From positions 1 to 35,351 of the forward strand of contig JAIXYI010000079.1 in the NCBI GenBank assembly GCA_027490305.1: 35,351 bases of DNA. Reading direction: 5' to 3'. Source of the DNA: Flavobacteriaceae bacterium. Its GTDB lineage: Bacteria; Bacteroidota; Bacteroidia; Flavobacteriales; Flavobacteriaceae. Numbering within the stretch: position 1 is the first letter of the stretch; each line of letters opens with the position of its first letter. This document shows positions 7,591-15,162 of the stretch, one piece after another. Under the pieces are notes generated by a model. It had not been told where the DNA came from, did not search any database, and saw only the letters and a program-made list of their open reading frames with translations. A program made the translations under genes and the position numbers.

Positions 7591-7812
7591 CTAGTACTCG
7601 TCCTCGTTCCAGAGATAGTCCTCGTCCGTTGGATAATCGGGCCAAATCTCTTCCATGGATTCGTATATTTCGCCTTCATCTTCTATCGACTGCAGGTTCT
7701 CGACGACTTCCAACGGTGCCCCGGCACGGATCGCATAGTCGATGAGCTCATCTTTGGTTGCTGGCCACGGGGCATCACTGAGATAGGATGCCAATTCTAA
7801 TGTCCAATACAT
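7591..7812 (-). CDS. DUF2795-type small acidic protein
   Basis: A 73-residue, strongly acidic protein (MYWTLELASYLSDAPWPATK start; the C-terminal half is almost all Asp/Glu/Tyr and ends DEDYLWNEDEY). The first 45 residues, with LSDAPWPATKDELIDYAIRAGAP and VVENLQSI, match the DUF2795 pattern of short proteins in Bacteroidota: a small helical domain followed by an acidic tail. No biochemical function is known to me; the acidic tail would suit binding a basic partner. It has its own perfect -7 box and a terminator, so it is a single-gene unit. Lying just upstream of secA on the same strand does not by itself show a functional link. Confidence 0.85.
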   Translation of the reverse strand: MYWTLELASYLSDAPWPATKDELIDYAIRAGAPLEVVENLQSIEDEGEIYESMEEIWPDYPTDEDYLWNEDEY

Positions 7813-7837
7813 CGCTTTAAGATTTTTGAATTTAATG

Positions 7838-7845
7838 CAAAAATA
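7838..7845 (-). promoter_or_regulatory. -7 promoter element of the DUF2795 gene
   Basis: On the minus strand TATTTTTG, an exact TAnnTTTG match, preceded by TTG about 19 bases upstream as a -33 element. The start codon follows after about 25 bases of AT-rich leader. Confidence 0.65.
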
Positions 7846-7955
7846 AATTTTTTACTGAAAATGCCAAGTAAAATGATCTTTATTTTGTAAAGGCAAGAAC
7901 GTAGTATTTAAAAAGTTCTTAAAACCTTGTAAACACTGGGCTTGGCGATGAATTT

Positions 7956-8528
7956 TCAGTCCTTTTGCGGAATCCATTTCACCTCATCGGCGCCAACCTC
8001 TTTCGACAACATCCGTGCCAGCACGAAAAGGTAGTCAGAAAGGCGGTTCAGGTACTTCAATACCTGCTCGTCAACGGGTTCTTCATGACGTAATTGCACC
8101 GCAAGTCGCTCGGCCCGGCGGCATACACAGCGTGCTACATGACAATATGACACCGTCGTATGTCCGCCCGGCAGCACGAAATGTGTCATCGGGGGCAGGG
8201 CAGCGTCCATCCGGTCAATTTCGCTTTCAAGAAAGAGGATGTCTTCTTCGGTGATGCCGAGGTTCTTCAGGCGGCGCTCGCCGTTTTTCAGGACTTCCTT
8301 CTCTGGTGGCGTGGCGAGTTGGGCGCCCACTGTGAATAACCGGTCCTGGATACGTATCAATACCTCTTTATAAAGGGTTGGAAATTCCTGATCGCGCACA
8401 AGTCCGATCCACGAGTTGAGCTCGTCGACCGTGCCGTAGCAGTCAATCCTGATGTTGTCTTTTGGCACACGGGTTCCACCGAAAAGTGCCGTGGTTCCGG
8501 CATCGCCGGTTTTGGTGTATACTTTCAT
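7956..8528 (-). CDS. Cob(I)yrinic acid a,c-diamide adenosyltransferase, PduO type
   Basis: A 190-residue PduO-family ATP:cob(I)alamin adenosyltransferase, which makes adenosylcobalamin from cob(I)alamin and ATP in the cytosol. Diagnostic motifs are the N-terminal TKTGDAGTTALFGGTRVPKD (ATP-binding loop, residues 5-24), YGTVDELNSWIGL around residue 31, the CRRAER segment near residue 140 that contributes to the active site, and YLNRLSDYLFVLAR near residue 163. Length is typical. Together with meaB at the left edge this indicates adenosylcobalamin use for methylmalonyl-CoA mutase. It lies 65 bp downstream of the LolD-like ATPase gene on the same strand with no obvious promoter or terminator between, so they may be cotranscribed, though their functions are unrelated. 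Confidence 0.93.
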   Translation of the reverse strand: MKVYTKTGDAGTTALFGGTRVPKDNIRIDCYGTVDELNSWIGLVRDQEFPTLYKEVLIRIQDRLFTVGAQLATPPEKEVLKNGERRLKNLGITEEDILFLESEIDRMDAALPPMTHFVLPGGHTTVSYCHVARCVCRRAERLAVQLRHEEPVDEQVLKYLNRLSDYLFVLARMLSKEVGADEVKWIPQKD

Positions 8529-8593
8529 AGCCTTGGGTTCCGAAAAAGTGACTTCGTTCTTAATCAGTCCTTATTGCGGATCGGTTTAGGTGT

Positions 8594-9283
8594 CTAGTTG
8601 TTGGCTGAGTCGCTTTCAATCATCCCGTCACGCAGACGAATGACCCGTTTGGCATACGCCGCGATGTCTTCCTCGTGCGTTACCAGGATGACCGTGTTGC
8701 CCTGGGCGTGGATATCGTTAAACAGTGCCATAATTTCCACCGAGGTCTTACTGTCGAGGTTTCCGGTAGGTTCGTCGGCCAGAATGATGGACGGTTTGTT
8801 CACCAACGCACGTGCAATGGCGACGCGCTGCCGTTGTCCACCCGATAACTGGTTCGGCTGGTGGTCCATGCGGTTGGCGAGGTCTACCTGGGTCAAAACT
8901 TCGCGGGCGCGGGCATGGCGGTCGCTTTTTCCGTAACCGGCATACACCATCGGCAGCGCGACATTGTCGAGTGCGGTGGTGCGCGGCATCAGGTTAAAGG
9001 TCTGGAAGACGAAACCTATTTCCTTGTTTCGTATTTCCGCCAATTCATCGTCATGGAGCGTACTGACATCCTTCCCGTTCAGCACATAGCGTCCCGAGGT
9101 GGGCGTATCAAGGCATCCCAACAAATTCATAAGCGTCGATTTGCCTGAGCCGGACGGCCCCATCAACGCGACATATTCGCCTTTTTGGATATCTAAGTCG
9201 ATGCCTTTCAGCACCTCAAGCGTTTCACCGCCTAGTTGGAAATTCCGTCGGAGTCCGCGGATTTCAATCAATGATTTCGACAT
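8594..9283 (-). CDS. LolD/MacB-type ABC transporter ATP-binding protein
   Basis: A 229-residue ATPase of the LolD/MacB/FtsE group. It carries all canonical motifs: Walker [10 protein letters not shown] (residues 42-50), Q-loop [18 protein letters not shown], signature [15 protein letters not shown], Walker [13 protein letters not shown], and H-loop VTHEEDIA. The group's partners are FtsX-like permeases involved in lipoprotein release, macrolide/peptide export or cell-envelope signalling, but no such permease gene is adjacent. An in-frame TTG at 9298 would add five residues, but it abuts the putative -7 box at 9299-9306, so the ATG at 9283 is preferred. The substrate cannot be inferred. Confidence 0.9.
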   Translation of the reverse strand: MSKSLIEIRGLRRNFQLGGETLEVLKGIDLDIQKGEYVALMGPSGSGKSTLMNLLGCLDTPTSGRYVLNGKDVSTLHDDELAEIRNKEIGFVFQTFNLMPRTTALDNVALPMVYAGYGKSDRHARAREVLTQVDLANRMDHQPNQLSGGQRQRVAIARALVNKPSIILADEPTGNLDSKTSVEIMALFNDIHAQGNTVILVTHEEDIAAYAKRVIRLRDGMIESDSANN

Positions 9284-9298
9284 AAGCCGGATTTTCAA

Positions 9299-9306
9299 TA
9301 AAAGTA
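9299..9306 (-). promoter_or_regulatory. -7 promoter element of the LolD-like ATPase gene
   Basis: On the minus strand TACTTTTA, one mismatch from TAnnTTTG, 15 bases before the ATG at 9283. Confidence 0.45.
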
Positions 9307-9418
9307 GCTAAAAATACTATGTCCGCCCAATCGCACTTCCGTTACACTTCAAATGACAATATCGGTATTTTACAACGAAACCATGTGTATGTGCAACATC
9401 CCGATTTCGTTCCCCCAC

Positions 9419-9426
9419 TACCTTTA
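9419..9426 (+). promoter_or_regulatory. -7 promoter element of the 9456 lipoprotein gene
   Basis: TACCTTTA, one mismatch from TAnnTTTG, 29 bases before the ATG. The leader between them contains AACAATAACATCC with no strong Shine-Dalgarno, as is usual here. Confidence 0.45.
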
Positions 9427-9455
9427 CCTCTGTTAACAATAACATCCCACCCATC

Positions 9456-10124
9456 ATGAAAAACACTTTTCTTTATGCCCTTGTTGCTTTGCCTATGGCG
9501 TTCGTTTCGTGCAAAAGCGAAACCGAAAAAGAAGCAGAGAAATCCCTTACCCAGTATACCTCCTTTACCGATTCGGTTGGTTCGCTGGCAGTGGCCGATG
9601 CCAAGCCGAATTGGGCCACCATTGAAGCGTCTTACAATGCCCGCGCCACGGCTGCTGACAGTGCCGCTGCTACACTTCGCGATGACGCATCTGCAAAAGA
9701 CAGACTTGCCGCCGGTCGCCAGAAATACGAACAACTTAAAGCGCAGGTGAGTGTAGAACTCGAAAAAGAAGCGACGCCGACTCGGCCACAAGAACTGCGT
9801 GACGCATTCTTCGGTGCCGGTAAAATAGGTTCCGATATGAACTTCAGTTGGGTCAACAAAGACAATATCCTTAGGGTGTATAACGACTTCTACAACGAGT
9901 TCGACAAGAACAAGGACCGTTACTCACGCGAAGATTTCGACGAAATCAAAGCGATGTATGAGGCGTTGGATGCCCATAAGAACACGGTAGAAAAAGAAGG
10001 ACTTACGTCGCGCGATAACCGTAAAATTGCAGAGATCAAGCTGAAATTCGCCCCTAAATTCAAATGGGAGCGCATGGGCGCCAAAGCGAACGAAAACCAA
10101 AAAGCAAAAGACGCGGCGGAATAA
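9456..10124 (+). CDS. Hypothetical lipoprotein, DUF6565-like
   Basis: A 222-residue protein with a lipoprotein signal peptide (MKNTFLYALVALPMAFVSCK; lipobox FVSC, Cys19), so it should be anchored in an envelope membrane. The mature part is highly charged and helical, with heptad-like stretches (AEKSLTQYTSFTDSV, NWATIEASYNARATAAD, KYEQLKAQVSVELEKE) and a Lys-rich C-terminus. It resembles the flavobacterial lipoproteins grouped as DUF6565. That family name is from memory and should be treated as tentative. No enzymatic motif is visible. It is a single-gene unit with its own -7 box and terminator. A periplasmic coiled-coil or structural role would suit the composition, but that is inference. Confidence 0.78.
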   Translation: MKNTFLYALVALPMAFVSCKSETEKEAEKSLTQYTSFTDSVGSLAVADAKPNWATIEASYNARATAADSAAATLRDDASAKDRLAAGRQKYEQLKAQVSVELEKEATPTRPQELRDAFFGAGKIGSDMNFSWVNKDNILRVYNDFYNEFDKNKDRYSREDFDEIKAMYEALDAHKNTVEKEGLTSRDNRKIAEIKLKFAPKFKWERMGAKANENQKAKDAAE

Positions 10125-10151
10125 ACATTGCTAGTTGTCCGGTTAAGAAAG

Positions 10152-10178
10152 AGCAGTCCAAACGGGCTGCTTTTTTTT
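10152..10178 (+). terminator. Intrinsic terminator after the lipoprotein gene
   Basis: AGCAGTCC, loop AAAC, GGGCTGCT forms an 8-bp stem with one G-U pair, followed by seven more T. Its T-tract overlaps the stop codon of the convergent permease gene. Confidence 0.85.
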
Positions 10179-11469
10179 AATACCGCATCCAGCGAATCAG
10201 TTCTTTCCAGGTCGGTTTTTTGCCATACATCAGGATGCCGACGCGGTAGATTTTGGCGGCAAACCATACCACACCGTAAAATGTGCCATACAGAATAACA
10301 ATCGACAACACCACTTGCCACCACGGCACACCAAACGGTAACCGCATCAGCATCACGATAGGGGAGGTGAGTGGGATGAACGAAAATACGGTGGCGACGG
10401 TGCCATGTGGGTCGTTGATGACGGTAAAAAATCCAATATACACACCCAGCACCAGCGGCATCACAATGGGAAACAGGAACTGCTGGGAGTCGGTCTCACT
10501 ATCGACCGCTGCGCCAATGGCCGCGTAAAAGGAACTATACAAAAAGTAACCACCGACGAAATACACAAGGAAACAGATGGCCATACCGAATAGCGGAAGG
10601 CTACTGAGTTCCCGTATCGCCGCCGGCCAGAAACCAGGCTCCTGCGTGGCGGCATGTGCGGCGGTACTTTGCGTAGTGGCTACATCGAGGCCAAAAAACT
10701 GGGTCGCGACGAACAACAGCGTGAAACCCACCACCGCCCATATGGCGAATTGCAATACGCCGGCCAATGACGTTCCGATGATCTTACCCATCATCAGGTG
10801 AAAAGGCCGTACCGATGAAATGATGATTTCGACGATGCGGTTCGTTTTTTCTTCGATGACACTGCGCATGACGAAGTTGCCGTAGATGATAATGAACATC
10901 ATGATGAGGTAGCCAAATAGACCTCCGGTGGCGGCCTTGAACCAGTTAAGTCCTTTCATCGAGTCGGTACCATCGGCTTTTTTCATGTGGATGGAGATGT
11001 CTGCCTGCGCTTTTCGGATAGCGGTAGAGTCGAGCCCGACACGCACATAATTCGCACGGGTAAGTCGTTTTGAGATCGTGTTCTCAAGGTCGGATATGAA
11101 CGCAATTCCCGGATCGTCGTCTGAAATGAACTGGATGTTCTCTGCGAGTTTCGTCGGGTCTTTTTCATTCGGGATGACCAAAACACCGTCCAGCCGTTCG
11201 CTGAGGATGCTGTCTTTGACGGTTTGCAGCGGGAGGCCGGAAACATTGTGGAAATGGAACTCTTTGGAATCTCTAAAATCCCCTGCAAAAAGTCCCGTGG
11301 CATCATGCACGGCAATAAACTTCGTATCGGCTTTCATCGAGCTGAGGAAGCCAATGAGGAGGGCAATGCCGACAAAGATCAGCGGACTCAGGAATGTCAT
11401 CACGATGAACGCCTTGTTGCGTACTTTGGCATTGAATTCGCGGCGGATGATAAGAGGAAGAACGCGCAT
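10177..11469 (-). CDS. ABC-2 type transporter permease (NatB-like)
   Basis: A 430-residue inner-membrane permease of the ABC-2/NatB type. Topology fits the group: a first membrane helix (residues about 22-45, FIVMTFLSPLIFVGIALLIG), a large extracytoplasmic domain (about 46-185) with VHDATGLF, then five or six helices starting at GGLFGYLIMMFIIIYGNFV. The conserved cytoplasmic segment RSVIEEKTNRIVEIIISSVRPFHLMMGKIIG follows the first helix of that bundle. It forms a two-gene operon with the ATPase gene just upstream, separated by 8 bp. The NatAB prototype exports Na+; flavobacterial homologues are numerous and mostly uncharacterised, so the substrate is unknown. The C-terminus ends KELIRWMRY. 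Confidence 0.9.
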   Translation of the reverse strand: MRVLPLIIRREFNAKVRNKAFIVMTFLSPLIFVGIALLIGFLSSMKADTKFIAVHDATGLFAGDFRDSKEFHFHNVSGLPLQTVKDSILSERLDGVLVIPNEKDPTKLAENIQFISDDDPGIAFISDLENTISKRLTRANYVRVGLDSTAIRKAQADISIHMKKADGTDSMKGLNWFKAATGGLFGYLIMMFIIIYGNFVMRSVIEEKTNRIVEIIISSVRPFHLMMGKIIGTSLAGVLQFAIWAVVGFTLLFVATQFFGLDVATTQSTAAHAATQEPGFWPAAIRELSSLPLFGMAICFLVYFVGGYFLYSSFYAAIGAAVDSETDSQQFLFPIVMPLVLGVYIGFFTVINDPHGTVATVFSFIPLTSPIVMLMRLPFGVPWWQVVLSIVILYGTFYGVVWFAAKIYRVGILMYGKKPTWKELIRWMRY

Positions 11470-11477
11470 AAGTCGTA

Positions 11478-12410
11478 TTATAAGGTAGTGCCGTTGGTGA
11501 CGGTTTGGATAAAGATGTCGTTGACGCTCGGAATTTTCTCGACGAAGTGCGTGACCTCGCCGCGGCCCGTCAATAAGGCCAACAGTTCGTTCGGTGTGGC
11601 TTTTCCGAGTTGGATGTTGAGTTTCACGTCGTCGTTCAACGACCGGAACTGCGTCGGTGCCACCGTAAAATGCTGTGTCAGGTCGTACATGAGCCCTTCG
11701 ATGTTGGGCGTTACGATGCCGACTTCATAGGTATGGGTACGGTACCTGCGTTTTACTTCCTGCAGGGGGCCTTCGATTAGTTTGTTGGATTTGTGGATGA
11801 GGGCGATGTGGTCGCATAATTCCTCAACGCTTTCCATGCGATGGGTAGAAAAGATGATGGTCGAACCCTGTTCTTTGAGGGCCAGGATTTCATCTTTAAT
11901 CAGGTTGGCGTTGACCGGATCGAAGCCTGAAAAGGGCTCGTCGAAAATGAGCAATTTCGGACGGTGAAGCACCGTTACGATAAACTGGATCTTCTGCGCC
12001 ATCCCTTTCGAAAGCTCCTGGATTTTCTTGTTCCACCAGCCCTCGACGCCCAGGCGTTCAAACCAAAAGTCGAGTTGCTTTTTGGCTTCCGCGCGATCAA
12101 GTCCTTTTAATTGCGCGAGATACAGGCACTGCTCCCCGACCTTCATGGTTTTATAGAGTCCGCGTTCCTCCGGAAGATACCCGATATGCTGCACATCGTC
12201 CGGCTTTAGCGGTGCGCCGTCGAGCCACACTGAACCCGAGTCGGGCAGCGTAATTTGGTTGATGATCCGTATAAGCGAGGTTTTCCCGGCGCCGTTCGGA
12301 CCCAAAAGTCCGTAAATACTACCCTTCGGGACGGAAAGGGAAACCGAGTTAAGGGCGGTGTAATCGCCGTATCGTTTGACGACGTCGCGAACGTCGAGTA
12401 TGATAGACAT
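11478..12410 (-). CDS. ABC transporter ATP-binding protein (NatA-like)
   Basis: A 310-residue ATPase and partner of the permease 8 bp downstream. Walker A is GPNGAGKT (residues 37-44), the Q-loop region reads IGYLPEERGLYKTMKV, the signature is LSKGMAQKIQF, Walker B is KLLIFDEPFSGFDP and the H-loop is FSTHRMESVEELCD. The LSKGM signature and the EERGLY segment are characteristic of the NatA-type export ATPases. A C-terminal domain of about 90 residues (DUF4162-like position) follows the ATPase core. The reading frame stays open upstream to 12851, but that extension runs antisense through the toxin-antitoxin genes and has no ABC-like sequence. The ATG at 12410, giving MSIILDVRDVVKRYG, is therefore the start. 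Confidence 0.92.
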   Translation of the reverse strand: MSIILDVRDVVKRYGDYTALNSVSLSVPKGSIYGLLGPNGAGKTSLIRIINQITLPDSGSVWLDGAPLKPDDVQHIGYLPEERGLYKTMKVGEQCLYLAQLKGLDRAEAKKQLDFWFERLGVEGWWNKKIQELSKGMAQKIQFIVTVLHRPKLLIFDEPFSGFDPVNANLIKDEILALKEQGSTIIFSTHRMESVEELCDHIALIHKSNKLIEGPLQEVKRRYRTHTYEVGIVTPNIEGLMYDLTQHFTVAPTQFRSLNDDVKLNIQLGKATPNELLALLTGRGEVTHFVEKIPSVNDIFIQTVTNGTTL

Positions 12411-12475
12411 GTGCGTGTGTTTGGAAGGTAAAGTTAGGGGAAGTTCGGTAGTTTCGGAAATTCCGTCAGGAGGCG

Positions 12476-12503
12476 TTGCATTTTTGTAAAATACGTATCT
12501 TTG
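12476..12503 (+). promoter_or_regulatory. Promoter of the toxin-antitoxin operon
   Basis: TTG at 12476-12478, a 17-base spacer, then TATCTTTG at 12496-12503, an exact TAnnTTTG match. The ATG of the antitoxin follows 16 bases later. Confidence 0.65.
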
Positions 12504-12519
12504 AAATAAAAACACGTAT
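12491..12519. promoter_or_regulatory. Candidate autoregulatory operator of the VapBC-type pair
   Basis: ATACGTAT (12491-12498) is a perfect palindrome overlapping the -7 box. ACGTAT recurs at 12514-12519, exactly 21 bp (two helical turns) downstream. Paired half-sites over the promoter suit binding by a small dimeric DNA-binding antitoxin. Confidence 0.4.
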
Positions 12520-12768
12520 ATGACAACCAAGCTTACCTTGACCGTCGAGAAAGCCGTGATAGATCGGGCCAAAGTATATGCCCGGAATACGGGTCGGAGC
12601 TTATCGGAGCTGGTAGAACGGTATCTTGAGACGATTACGCAGGAGGAAGGAGATCGCGCACTTTCACCTAAGCTGATGTCGCTGGTCGGAGCCGTAAAAC
12701 TGCCGGATGATTTCGACGAAACGACGGCTTTGAGGGAGGCGTTGGAACGCAAACATTTCCTGAAATGA
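12520..12768 (+). CDS. Antitoxin, DUF6364/VapB-like DNA-binding protein
   Basis: An 82-residue protein beginning MTTKLTLTVEKAVIDRAKVYA, followed by RNTGRSLSELVERYLETI. This is the beta-helix-helix layout of ribbon-helix-helix proteins, and its wording matches the DUF6364 antitoxins of Bacteroidota. The C-terminal half (KLMSLVGAVKLPDDFDETTALREALERKHFLK) would be the toxin-binding tail. Its stop codon overlaps the ATG of the PIN-domain gene (ATGA), which shows translational coupling of a toxin-antitoxin pair. A palindrome over its promoter suggests autorepression. The pair is divergent from the NatA-like gene, with about 110 bp between starts. Confidence 0.85.
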   Translation: MTTKLTLTVEKAVIDRAKVYARNTGRSLSELVERYLETITQEEGDRALSPKLMSLVGAVKLPDDFDETTALREALERKHFLK

Positions 12769-13181
12769 GGATTTTCCTTGATACCAACGTCATCGTCGAT
12801 CTGATCGCAGACCGTCAGCCGTATAGCCAGCATGCCGTTCGTATTTTTCAACGTGCCGAGCAGAAGCAGTTACAGTTGTTTGCATCTTCCCACTCCATTA
12901 TCACCACACACTACCTCATGAGCCGGTATCTCGACGAGAAGACACTTCGTGAGGTGCTGCTTAACCTCCTTGACTTTTTAACGGTGCAGGATGCGGATGC
13001 CGAACTCCTTCGTATGGCGCTTCGCTCGGGTCATCGGGATTTCGAAGATGCGGTACAGGTCTTGTGCGCCGCCCGCATAGGGCAAGTCGATTTTATCGTG
13101 ACCCGGAATTTGAGGGATTTCAAAACGAGCGAAATTCCGGCGCTGTCACCGGAGGAATTATGCCTCCGTCTGGACCTATAA
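12765..13181 (+). CDS. PIN-domain ribonuclease toxin (VapC-like)
   Basis: A 138-residue PIN-domain protein. The expected acidic residues are visible: Asp6 in FLDTNVIVDL, Asp95 in GHRDFEDAVQ, and Asp118 in TRNLRDFK. These coordinate the divalent metal used to cut RNA. The typical second acidic residue, usually near position 40-45, is not obvious; that stretch reads SSHSIITTHYLMSR. Some PIN subfamilies differ there. The gene overlaps the antitoxin gene by 4 bp. Expected role: growth inhibition by cleavage of tRNA, rRNA or mRNA when the antitoxin is degraded. The target cannot be predicted from sequence alone. Confidence 0.88.
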   Translation: MRIFLDTNVIVDLIADRQPYSQHAVRIFQRAEQKQLQLFASSHSIITTHYLMSRYLDEKTLREVLLNLLDFLTVQDADAELLRMALRSGHRDFEDAVQVLCAARIGQVDFIVTRNLRDFKTSEIPALSPEELCLRLDL

Positions 13182-13213
13182 AGACGTTAGGAAGAGGATC
13201 AAGCCAGGGTCAT

Positions 13214-13252
13214 AAAAAAACCCACCCTTCTACACGAGTGCACAAGGATGGG
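13214..13252 (-). terminator. Putative terminator downstream of dnaJ
   Basis: On the minus strand CCCATCCTT and AAGGGTGGG form a 9-bp stem with one mismatch around a 14-base loop, followed by TTTTTTTATG. It lies about 65 bp past the dnaJ stop codon. Confidence 0.55.
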
Positions 13253-13317
13253 AAAAATTGCTATGAAAAAGAAATTACTAGTTGCCTAGTAGGTCAAAAG
13301 TATATACTTTTTTTTAA

Positions 13318-14424
13318 TTAGGAAAACATATCTTTCACTTTTTCAAAAAAAGATTTATCCGACTTTTCCGGGTTAGGGGTGAAGTTCGGATCGTTCAGTG
13401 CATTTTCGAAAAACTGCTTCTGTTCGCGGGTCAGATTCCGTGGCGTCCAGACGTTTATGTGTACGAGGAGGTCGCCGCTTCCGTAGCTGTTCAGGCTCGG
13501 TATACCCTTTCCTTTCAGGCGAAGTATCTTTCCCGACTGGATGCCTTCTTCCAACTTAATGCGCACTTTTCCGTTGACCGTATCAATATCTTTCGATACG
13601 CCGAGCGCCGCTTCCGCGATGCTGATGTATAAATCGAGGTGGAGGTTTTCGCCTTCTCGTTTCAGCGTTTCATGCTCTTGTTCTTCGATCACGACGATCA
13701 GGTCGCCGGGAATGCCGTTGCCTGGGGCGTCGTTTCCTTTATTGGAGACTTTGAGTTGCATGCCATCCGCCACACCGGCCGGTATTTTGATGGATACCGT
13801 CTCGTCTTCATGCACCATACCGTAGGCATCGGCATTCGCCGGTTTACTTTCCAGCGTTTGGCCGGCGCCGCCACAAGTAGGGCAGGTAGAGGCCGACTGC
13901 ATCCGTCCTAAAATGGTGTTGGTCACACGCATGACCTGTCCGGAACCATTACAGGTAGGGCAGGTTTTATATTTTACGCCCGGTGCCTGCACCTTGCGTT
14001 TCACTTTTACTTTCTTGTCAACGCCTTTGGCAATCTCCTCTAGCGTGAGTTTCACTTTGATACGGAGGTTGCTTCCCTTCACACGTCGTTGGCCACCGCC
14101 GAATCCGCCTCCGAAGCCCCCAAAAGCGCCTCCGAAGATGTCGCCGAACTGGCTGAAGATGTCGTCCATGTTCATGTTACCGCCGTGGAACCCGCCGCCG
14201 CCTTCGAATGCCTGGTGGCCGTATTGGTCGTAGCGCGCCCGTTTTTGGTCGTCGCTCAACACTTCATACGCTTCCGCTGCGGCTTTGAAGTTCTCTTCCG
14301 CCTGCTTGTCACCCGGATTTTTGTCGGGATGGTACTCGATGGCTTTCTTCCGGTACGCCTTCTTGATCTCAGCGGCCGAAGCACCTTTCGAAATGCCGAG
14401 TATTTCGTAATAGTCTTTTTTCAT
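13318..14424 (-). CDS. dnaJ: Chaperone DnaJ with a half-size zinc region
   Basis: A 368-residue Hsp40 co-chaperone that stimulates DnaK ATPase and delivers unfolded clients. The J domain (residues 1-70) has the essential HPD at 32-34. A Gly/Phe-rich linker follows (74-113, many GGGF/FGG repeats). The C-terminal client-binding domains start with [14 protein letters not shown] at about 211 and continue to the [10 protein letters not shown] terminus. The zinc region holds only two CxxCxGxG units, CPTCNGSG (155-162) and CPTCGGAG (181-188). By alignment to E. coli DnaJ these are the second and third of the usual four, which bind zinc centre II. The first and fourth units, centre I, are absent. It is cotranscribed 12 bp after grpE. 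Confidence 0.96.
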   Translation of the reverse strand: MKKDYYEILGISKGASAAEIKKAYRKKAIEYHPDKNPGDKQAEENFKAAAEAYEVLSDDQKRARYDQYGHQAFEGGGGFHGGNMNMDDIFSQFGDIFGGAFGGFGGGFGGGQRRVKGSNLRIKVKLTLEEIAKGVDKKVKVKRKVQAPGVKYKTCPTCNGSGQVMRVTNTILGRMQSASTCPTCGGAGQTLESKPANADAYGMVHEDETVSIKIPAGVADGMQLKVSNKGNDAPGNGIPGDLIVVIEEQEHETLKREGENLHLDLYISIAEAALGVSKDIDTVNGKVRIKLEEGIQSGKILRLKGKGIPSLNSYGSGDLLVHINVWTPRNLTREQKQFFENALNDPNFTPNPEKSDKSFFEKVKDMFS

Positions 14425-14436
14425 GGTCCTGACGGA

Positions 14437-14994
14437 TTAGTTTCCGATGACGACTTTCGGAAAACGGATGATTTTGTCGCCCAATTTATAGCCTTTCTCC
14501 AATACATCCACGATTTTTCCCTTCAATTCAGGAGTAGGCGCCGGAATTTGCGTAATGGCCTCGGCAAAATCGGCGTCAAAGGCATCTCCGGCTTTGATCT
14601 CGACTTCCTCGAGTCCTTTTGACACGAGTGTATTTTTGAATTTTTCCTGTATGAGTTCTACGCCGCGTATGAGCTCGTTGTTTTCTGACTTCCGGATTTC
14701 AATCATCGCCCTGTCGAAATCGTCGAGCACAGGCAACAGCGCCTGCAGCACTTCCTGGTTGGCGGTTTTGAACAGGTCAAGGCGTTCTTTTGCCGTACGC
14801 TTTTTATAGTTTTCGAATTCGGCGAACAAACGCAGGAATTTATCCTTCTCTTTGGCGAGATCCTCTGACAATTTTTCCTCTGCTGTCAGGCTTTCCGCTG
14901 TCGGCAGGTCTTCTTGTGGGGCCTCGGCCGTCGGTTGTCCGTCCATCGTAATGTCTTCGTTTTCCTGTGATTGCGAGTTCTTTTCGGTTGCCAT
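14437..14994 (-). CDS. grpE: Nucleotide exchange factor GrpE
   Basis: A 185-residue GrpE, the ADP/ATP exchange factor for DnaK. The first 45 residues are acidic and disordered (Glu/Gln/Asp-rich). A long helix follows (residues about 50-95, KEKDKFLRLFAEFENYKKRTAKER) carrying the ENYKKR signature of the family. The C-terminal beta domain ends with KIVDVLEKGYKLGDKIIRFPKVVI, matching the family's closing signature. It is the first gene of a grpE-dnaJ operon with 12 bp between genes and has its own perfect -7 box. No CIRCE operator is visible, so heat-shock control would have to work by another route, as is usual in this phylum. Confidence 0.96.
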   Translation of the reverse strand: MATEKNSQSQENEDITMDGQPTAEAPQEDLPTAESLTAEEKLSEDLAKEKDKFLRLFAEFENYKKRTAKERLDLFKTANQEVLQALLPVLDDFDRAMIEIRKSENNELIRGVELIQEKFKNTLVSKGLEEVEIKAGDAFDADFAEAITQIPAPTPELKGKIVDVLEKGYKLGDKIIRFPKVVIGN

Positions 14995-15050
14995 CGGTAT
15001 AGAGATATGTATTTTTTAGCGTGAAACGGTTGTATGTGCCCGCAAGTTGG

Positions 15051-15058
15051 CAAAAGTA
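15051..15058 (-). promoter_or_regulatory. -7 promoter element of grpE-dnaJ
   Basis: On the minus strand TACTTTTG, an exact TAnnTTTG match, preceded about 22 bases upstream by TTTG. The grpE ATG follows after about 56 bases. Confidence 0.65.
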
Positions 15059-15162
15059 CTGCCAAACGGGAAATGAGTGCCAAATTGTCACCGCTTTCTA
15101 CCTGAAATAGCGTGATTTCTGCGTAGAAAGGAAGGAGGGTGGTTAAAAGAGTTCGTTCGGCG

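Noticed and set aside
12411..12851. N-terminal extension of the NatA-like ATPase frame
   Set aside because: It runs antisense through the toxin-antitoxin genes, has no ABC-like sequence, and the ATG at 12410 gives the standard family start.
15040..15090. CIRCE-like half site GAGTGCCAA upstream of grpE
   Set aside because: Only one half site is present; the expected TTAGCACTC partner at 9-base spacing is missing.
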